10,306 nt of DNA from Campylobacter sp. (GTDB lineage: Bacteria; Campylobacterota; Campylobacteria; Campylobacterales; Campylobacteraceae), in assembly GCA_017506845.1 (NCBI GenBank), contig JAFVMP010000102.1, positions 1 through 10,306 on the forward strand, given 5' to 3'. The position numbers and the translations under genes are program-made. Positions 6,612-10,306 of the stretch are shown here, one piece after another. Numbering within the stretch: position 1 is the stretch's first letter; the number at the start of each line of letters is the position of its first letter. The notes under the pieces were generated by a model that saw only the letters and a list, made by a program, of their open reading frames with translations, was not told the origin of the DNA and did not search any database.

Positions 6612-7321
6612 CACAAACCTCCATTAACTCCAATAACTTGTCTTGTAATATAACTAGCCTCATTGCTTAATAAAAAATTTACTAGCCCGCTAACTTCATC
6701 TATGCTTCCACTGCGTCTAGCTGGTATAGCTTTTAAAATCTCTTCAAGAGGGAGATTTTTATCATTTGTAAGTTCAGTATCAATAAGCCCTGGGGCTACT
6801 ACATTAACTGTAATATTACGGCTTGCTAATTCAACAGCTAGGGCTTTTGAAGCGCCTATTAATCCAGCTTTTGAAGCACTATAATTGCTTTGGCCTCTAT
6901 TGCCAATTATACCTGAGACTGAACTCATTACTATGATTCTACCAGCTTTTTGTCTTATAATTGGCATTAAAAGTGGCTTTAAAACATTATAAAAGCTATT
7001 TAAATTTACATCAATCACTCTCTTCCATTCATCATCTTCAAGAGCTACAAAAGTATTATCGCAAGTGATACCAGCATTTAAAACTATACCCCATAGGGCT
7101 GGATTGGTATTAGTATAATCCTCAAGTACTGCTTTGCACTCATCTGTATTTGCTACATCAAATATTAAAGCCTGTGCATTAAGTTCATCTTGAGCCTTTT
7201 TTAGTGCATCGCTTTGACTTTTGCCATGTAAAATAATCTCATATCCATTTTGTTTTAATCTTCTTGCTACGCCAAGGCCTATACCACGACTTGAGCCTGT
7301 TATTAATACTGTTTTACTCAT
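6608..7321 (-). CDS. apeQ: 3-ketoacyl-ACP reductase ApeQ (FabG-like SDR)
   Basis: A 237-residue short-chain dehydrogenase of the FabG type. Visible features are the cofactor loop ITGSSRGIG (7-15), the NAG motif LNAGIT (81-86), Asn106 in VNLNS, Ser134 in VMSSVSG, and the YSASK motif with Tyr147 and Lys151; spacing of Ser-Tyr-Lys matches E. coli FabG. The C-terminal VNGGLC (232-237) resembles the FabG ending. It should reduce the beta-keto group on ACP after each extension, using NADPH, before dehydration to the conjugated polyene. It overlaps apeP upstream by eight bases and reaches into apeR downstream by four to seven bases, depending on the start used. Its place between a hotdog protein and a ketosynthase separates it from the housekeeping fabG. 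Confidence 0.94.
   Translation of the reverse strand: MSKTVLITGSSRGIGLGVARRLKQNGYEIILHGKSQSDALKKAQDELNAQALIFDVANTDECKAVLEDYTNTNPALWGIVLNAGITCDNTFVALEDDEWKRVIDVNLNSFYNVLKPLLMPIIRQKAGRIIVMSSVSGIIGNRGQSNYSASKAGLIGASKALAVELASRNITVNVVAPGLIDTELTNDKNLPLEEILKAIPARRSGSIDEVSGLVNFLLSNEASYITRQVIGVNGGLC
6618..6622 (-). promoter_or_regulatory. Ribosome binding site that decides the apeR start
   Basis: GGAGG on the minus strand is three bases from the in-frame GTG (6614) and six bases from the next in-frame codon, TTG (6611). The longer spacing is the functional one in most bacteria, so this site favours a TTG start overlapping the apeQ TGA stop as TTGA. Confidence 0.6.
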
Positions 7322-7754
7322 TGCTTGCCTTTAAAATTTGATCTAGTTGTTCTTGAGATGGATTAAATACACTAATGCTCGCACTAGCTACTAATTTGTC
7401 ATCTACATATACGCTACTTTCATAGACCCCCATCCCATCAAAATCCTCTGAAATATGAGTTTTGGTAATTAGCTCATCACCTATGTTTAAATTTGGCTTT
7501 ATAATCTCAAATCTCCTAGCCCCAAGCAAAAATCCAAGCCTAGCATTTGAGTCTTTGTCATTTAAGCCACGATATACAACCAAGCTTTGTGCCATAATCT
7601 CTAGAGTGTTAAATGTAGGAAATTTGCCATCTTGTAAAAATGGATTATCGTACTTAATAAGCGTTTTAACGCTGATAAAATCATCTTTTTTCTCTACGAT
7701 ATCATCTACTAATACCATTGCTCCGCTATGAGGAATTAGCTCTTGAATATGCAT
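7314..7754 (-). CDS. apeP: Hotdog-fold 3-hydroxyacyl-ACP dehydratase subunit ApeP
   Basis: A 146-residue single hotdog domain of the FabA/FabZ type. The N-terminal LIPHSGAMVLVDDIVE (6-21) matches the conserved opening of these proteins. The central helix starts at LEIMAQS (51-57) with Glu52 at the position of the FabZ/FabA acidic catalytic residue. The FabZ GHFP histidine motif is not present ahead of it; the region reads DNPFLQDGKFPTF instead. It therefore seems to have the acid but not the usual base, the reverse of the hotdog domain fused to ApeH. The studied enterobacterial system has an ApeI:ApeP hetero-complex, which fits. It begins directly after the apeO stop (TAAATG, AGGAG upstream) and overlaps apeQ by eight bases. 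Confidence 0.88.
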   Translation of the reverse strand: MHIQELIPHSGAMVLVDDIVEKKDDFISVKTLIKYDNPFLQDGKFPTFNTLEIMAQSLVVYRGLNDKDSNARLGFLLGARRFEIIKPNLNIGDELITKTHISEDFDGMGVYESSVYVDDKLVASASISVFNPSQEQLDQILKASNE

Positions 7755-8903
7755 TTATACTCCTAAAATAATAGCACTATTATCCCCGCCAAAGGCAAAT
7801 GAGATTGATAGGCAGTTTTTGATTTTTGAATTTGTATTTAGCTTAGTTAGATTAATTTTGGGCAACTCTTTATCATATATTCCATCGTAATGGTGCGGTG
7901 GTAGCTGGCTTTGATTGTTTTGTAGGTTTTGATTTATAATATTAGCACAGATTAAAGCTTCTAATGCCCCAGCAGCACCAAGCGTATGCCCCATTAGTCC
8001 CTTTGTGCTGCTACATAAAGTATTAGGAAATATATCATTGATTAAATTTGCCTCCATCTTATCATTAGCATATGTACCTGTGCCATGAAGGTTTATATAA
8101 TCAATATCTGTTGGTTTTAAATTTGACATTTTTAATGCATTTAATATAGCATCTTTTTGAGCTGAAAAATTCTCATTTGGTTTTGTTATATGAAATGCAT
8201 CATTATTAGCAGCAAAACCTTTAAGCTTTATATCTGCTATATCTTTACTAAGTATAAAAAGCGCTGCACCTTCAGAGATATTGATTCCATCTCTATTATT
8301 TGAAAATGGCAATGCATTATTTTGACTTAAAATTTCTAGGCTATCAAAGCCGTATATTGTAAGAGTATTTAAGCTATCTACGCCACCACATATCACTGCA
8401 TCGCATAAATTTGACTCAAGCAATCTAGCAGCCTCTATAAAGACCTTTGCTCCGGATGTACAAGCACATGAGAGGCCAAAGGCTAATGAGTTTAATCCTA
8501 AAAAATCTTTAATAAACTCGCTTGGATTACCTAGTGAGTTGCGCATAAAAAATAGTTTAGGTTCTATCTTTTGCATTGATTTATAGTTTTCTTCTACCCC
8601 AGCAGTTGTAGTTCCTATAATTACAGCAATTCTTTCTTTGCTATATTTGGCAAAAAGCTCATTTAAAGGCTCTTGCATATTAAGTAGCAGATGGTGAAGA
8701 ATTAAATTGGTTCGTGTTTTATATATCTCTTTTACATCTTTACTAAAATCTTGCAAATTTTCTATTTTACCAACCATAAAATCTTTTGATTGAATTTGGT
8801 TTTTAGTAACCGATGGTTTGCACTTAAAAATATTTTGCATTATCTCATTTTTATTGTTACCAAGGCTACAAATTCCATCATATGCGTTAATATATATACT
8901 CAA
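7755..8903 (-). CDS. apeO: Beta-ketoacyl-ACP synthase ApeO (elongating ketosynthase)
   Basis: A 382-residue condensing enzyme with intact catalytic residues: Cys148 in LSCACTSGAK, His273 in NLHGTGTYAND, His306 in KGLMGHTLGAAGA and a C-terminal FAFGGDNSA (369-377). In the APE system ApeO pairs with the Cys-less ApeC as a KS:CLF heterodimer that extends the polyene by two carbons per round. The sequence is clearly different from ApeR (KS with FGGVN), so this is an old functional pair, not a recent duplication. The start is a TTG at 8903 that shares TTGA with the upstream stop. A TAG lies six codons upstream and the first Met is at residue 22, after the conserved start of the fold, so TTG is the only reasonable choice; AGGAT lies nine bases before it. 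Confidence 0.93.
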   Translation of the reverse strand: MSIYINAYDGICSLGNNKNEIMQNIFKCKPSVTKNQIQSKDFMVGKIENLQDFSKDVKEIYKTRTNLILHHLLLNMQEPLNELFAKYSKERIAVIIGTTTAGVEENYKSMQKIEPKLFFMRNSLGNPSEFIKDFLGLNSLAFGLSCACTSGAKVFIEAARLLESNLCDAVICGGVDSLNTLTIYGFDSLEILSQNNALPFSNNRDGINISEGAALFILSKDIADIKLKGFAANNDAFHITKPNENFSAQKDAILNALKMSNLKPTDIDYINLHGTGTYANDKMEANLINDIFPNTLCSSTKGLMGHTLGAAGALEALICANIINQNLQNNQSQLPPHHYDGIYDKELPKINLTKLNTNSKIKNCLSISFAFGGDNSAIILGV

Positions 8904-9250
8904 ATTTCTACCATCCTAATTTTTTTATTATCTAAAATAAATTCTTTGACCTTTAAATTTTTTTGTAAAATATCTAAACTTTCAATAAATAGCTGATCAT
9001 AAAAGCTATTTTTAGGTAGAAATTTAGTAGATTTAAAGGTTCCATTTTTTAGCACTTTACTAGATTGTGGTGCACCAAAAGGGTCAAAAAGGGCAAAATA
9101 ATACCCATCATTTTTAGAAATATATAGCAAATAAATAGCCCCATCAATATCTACACTAAAGCGCTTTTGAGTTATATTTAGATTTGGAGCTTGATATTTA
9201 GCGCAGCCTAAAAATATAGAGGCTAGTATAATTAAAATTATCTTTTGCAA
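8900..9250 (-). CDS. Small outer-membrane lipoprotein, DUF3261-like
   Basis: A 116-residue predicted lipoprotein. Residues 1-16 form a lipoprotein signal (MQK, hydrophobic core, FLGC) with Cys16 as the lipidated residue; the -3 residue is Phe, slightly off the usual Leu. The +2 residue is Ala rather than Asp, which favours outer-membrane sorting. The mature part has a beta-rich section ending in FALFDPFGAP (52-61), the DPFG motif of DUF3261 proteins, which accompany APE loci next to the ketosynthase genes. It is shorter than the usual DUF3261 length as I remember it (nearer 180 residues). The start is TTG at 9250, 13 bases inside the flavoenzyme gene; the frame has a TGA eight codons earlier and no Met or GTG, and the ribosome binding site is weak. 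Likely role: envelope placement or export of the pigment lipid. Confidence 0.78.
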   Translation of the reverse strand: MQKIILIILASIFLGCAKYQAPNLNITQKRFSVDIDGAIYLLYISKNDGYYFALFDPFGAPQSSKVLKNGTFKSTKFLPKNSFYDQLFIESLDILQKNLKVKEFILDNKKIRMVEI

Positions 9251-10306
9251 ATTTGAGCCAATACTTCTAATGCTTCATTGGATCTGGTTGCATATGGATT
9301 AGTATGATCCCACGCATATCCTGCTAAAATAGAGCAAATTTGCCTTTTTACTTTATGATTTTCATCTTTTGCGTAGATTACATCTTGGAATTTAGTATTA
9401 TACCAACCCTCAACATATGTCCTAAATGTATTAATACCAAACATTAATGGCTCTACATACTCTTTTTGCATATCGACATGATCACCATTTAATATCTTTG
9501 TTACAACTTGGCTTGCAAGCTTAGCTGAAACCATAGCAATTGTAACTCCTGAGCTAAATACTGGGTCTAAAAATTCGCTTGCATTGCCTAAAAGCACATA
9601 TCTGTGTCCATATAGTTGTTTAACATCTTTAGAATATGAACTAATTGTCCTAATAGGCATATCCCAAACTGCTTTATCTAAAAGTCTTTTTAACATCGGA
9701 GCTAGATAGACATGGTGTTTTAGGGTGTCTTCGTCACTTGAGTTTATATTTAATCTAGATTCTTCGCCTACTACTCCAATGCTGCAACGACCATTAGAAA
9801 AAGGAATTAACCAAAACCATACATCTCTAAATTCAGGATGGGTTGTAATTAAAATCTTTTTTCTATCGTATAGAATTTCATCAATATTATCTTTAATGTG
9901 TGTAAAATAAGCTTTTTTAGGAGATAGTGTTGATGGTACTTCTAGGTTTAGCTTGCGAGGCAAAACTCTACCATATCCGCTAGCGTCTATTATATATTTT
10001 GCTTGAATTTTTTGGCCATCTGATAGTGTTGCTTCTGTGTATTGATCCAAGAAATTTATATCTTCTACAGCAGTTTCAAAGAATACTTCAACGCCTTGCT
10101 TTATTGCTTCATCTATTAAAATTTTATCAAAAACTGCCCTTTGAACTTGAAAAGTTGCCCCATCACCACTACTAGATTTATCACAAAAATCAAAATATCT
10201 ATACTCATCTCTCCAGCTAAATGCAGCCCCATTTTTATACTGAAATCCATATGCTTCAACTGCTTCTAAAAATCCAGCCTCTCTTAAGATATTCATACAG
10301 TTTGGC
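9238..10306 (-). CDS. Flavin-dependent oxidoreductase, halogenase-like (5' end outside window)
   Basis: The frame is open to the window edge and reads Pro-Asn-Cys before the first visible Met (10296). That Met lies inside a conserved region of the family, so it is not the start; the Rossmann GxGxxG segment, roughly 45-50 residues, is missing. Counting from the visible Met: Lys21 in FQYKNGAAFSW, DASGYGR (104-110), the WFWLIP hexamer (160-165), which fits the WxWxIP signature of flavin-dependent halogenases, and LLGNASEFLDPVFSSG (235-250), the second FAD-binding block. The enzyme belongs to the tryptophan-halogenase/geranylgeranyl-reductase-like flavoprotein group. Halogenation, hydroxylation or another oxidation of the aryl head is possible. 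Related genes occur in APE-type loci such as the xanthomonadin locus. The family call is secure; the reaction is not. Confidence 0.87.
   Translation of the reverse strand, partial: PNCMNILREAGFLEAVEAYGFQYKNGAAFSWRDEYRYFDFCDKSSSGDGATFQVQRAVFDKILIDEAIKQGVEVFFETAVEDINFLDQYTEATLSDGQKIQAKYIIDASGYGRVLPRKLNLEVPSTLSPKKAYFTHIKDNIDEILYDRKKILITTHPEFRDVWFWLIPFSNGRCSIGVVGEESRLNINSSDEDTLKHHVYLAPMLKRLLDKAVWDMPIRTISSYSKDVKQLYGHRYVLLGNASEFLDPVFSSGVTIAMVSAKLASQVVTKILNGDHVDMQKEYVEPLMFGINTFRTYVEGWYNTKFQDVIYAKDENHKVKRQICSILAGYAWDHTNPYATRSNEALEVLAQICKR

Noticed and set aside
7755..8903. ApeO as a housekeeping FabF
   Set aside because: The active-site triad is shared, but it sits in an APE gene series next to ApeP and ApeQ, and a second, different ketosynthase and a Cys-less partner are encoded nearby.
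5397..8903. ApeO and ApeR as a recent gene duplication
   Set aside because: Outside the catalytic motifs the two proteins differ widely in sequence and length, and no nucleotide-level repeat is visible between the genes.
1..10306. tRNA, rRNA, CRISPR array or insertion sequence
   Set aside because: Coding sequence fills almost the whole window, the one gap is 82 bases of A/T-rich sequence, and I see no cloverleaf, direct repeat array, transposase or terminal inverted repeats.

Overview
The window is strongly AT-rich, with frequent TAAATTTA-type words, many AAT/AAA/TTA codons and short, tightly packed genes. This suggests a member of the Campylobacterota, probably a Campylobacter species. The organism call rests on composition and protein style, not on a marker gene. 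Every supported gene lies on the minus strand, so transcription runs from high to low coordinates. The genes look like one operon that continues past both ends of the window.

The content is an aryl polyene (APE) type biosynthetic locus, a type II polyketide system that makes membrane-anchored yellow polyene pigments in Gram-negative bacteria. In order of transcription: a flavin-dependent oxidoreductase with halogenase-type motifs (10306-9238, 5' end cut off); a small lipoprotein (9250-8900); ketosynthase ApeO (8903-7755); hotdog dehydratase ApeP (7754-7314); ketoreductase ApeQ (7321-6608); ketosynthase ApeR (6611-5397); an 82-nt gap, the only real intergenic space; a secreted two-cysteine protein (5314-4886); a Cys-less ketosynthase-like chain length factor ApeC (4886-4206); membrane acyltransferase ApeD (4219-3476); acyl carrier proteins ApeE (3482-3225) and ApeF (3228-2968); membrane protein ApeG (3002-2433); an acyl-ACP ligase fused to a second hotdog dehydratase, ApeH-ApeI-like (2433-835); a family-2 glycosyltransferase (838-116); and the first 41 codons of an LpxL-like acyltransferase (123-1).

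How it should work (family knowledge plus inference): the ligase domain loads an aryl acid onto an ACP. ApeO with ApeC elongates using malonyl-ACP. ApeQ reduces each beta-keto group. A dehydratase pair formed by ApeP and the C-terminal domain of the ligase fusion removes water to leave conjugated double bonds. The glycosyltransferase and the acyltransferases probably attach the polyene to a lipid anchor. The lipoprotein, the secreted protein and ApeG probably serve export or envelope placement. The flavoenzyme may tailor the aryl head, possibly by halogenation.

The most notable points are the ligase-dehydratase fusion, the apparent split of catalytic His and Glu between the two dehydratase partners, the halogenase signature in the flavoenzyme, and a gene order that looks like a circular permutation of the enterobacterial ape order. 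I see no tRNA, rRNA, CRISPR array, insertion sequence or plus-strand gene.
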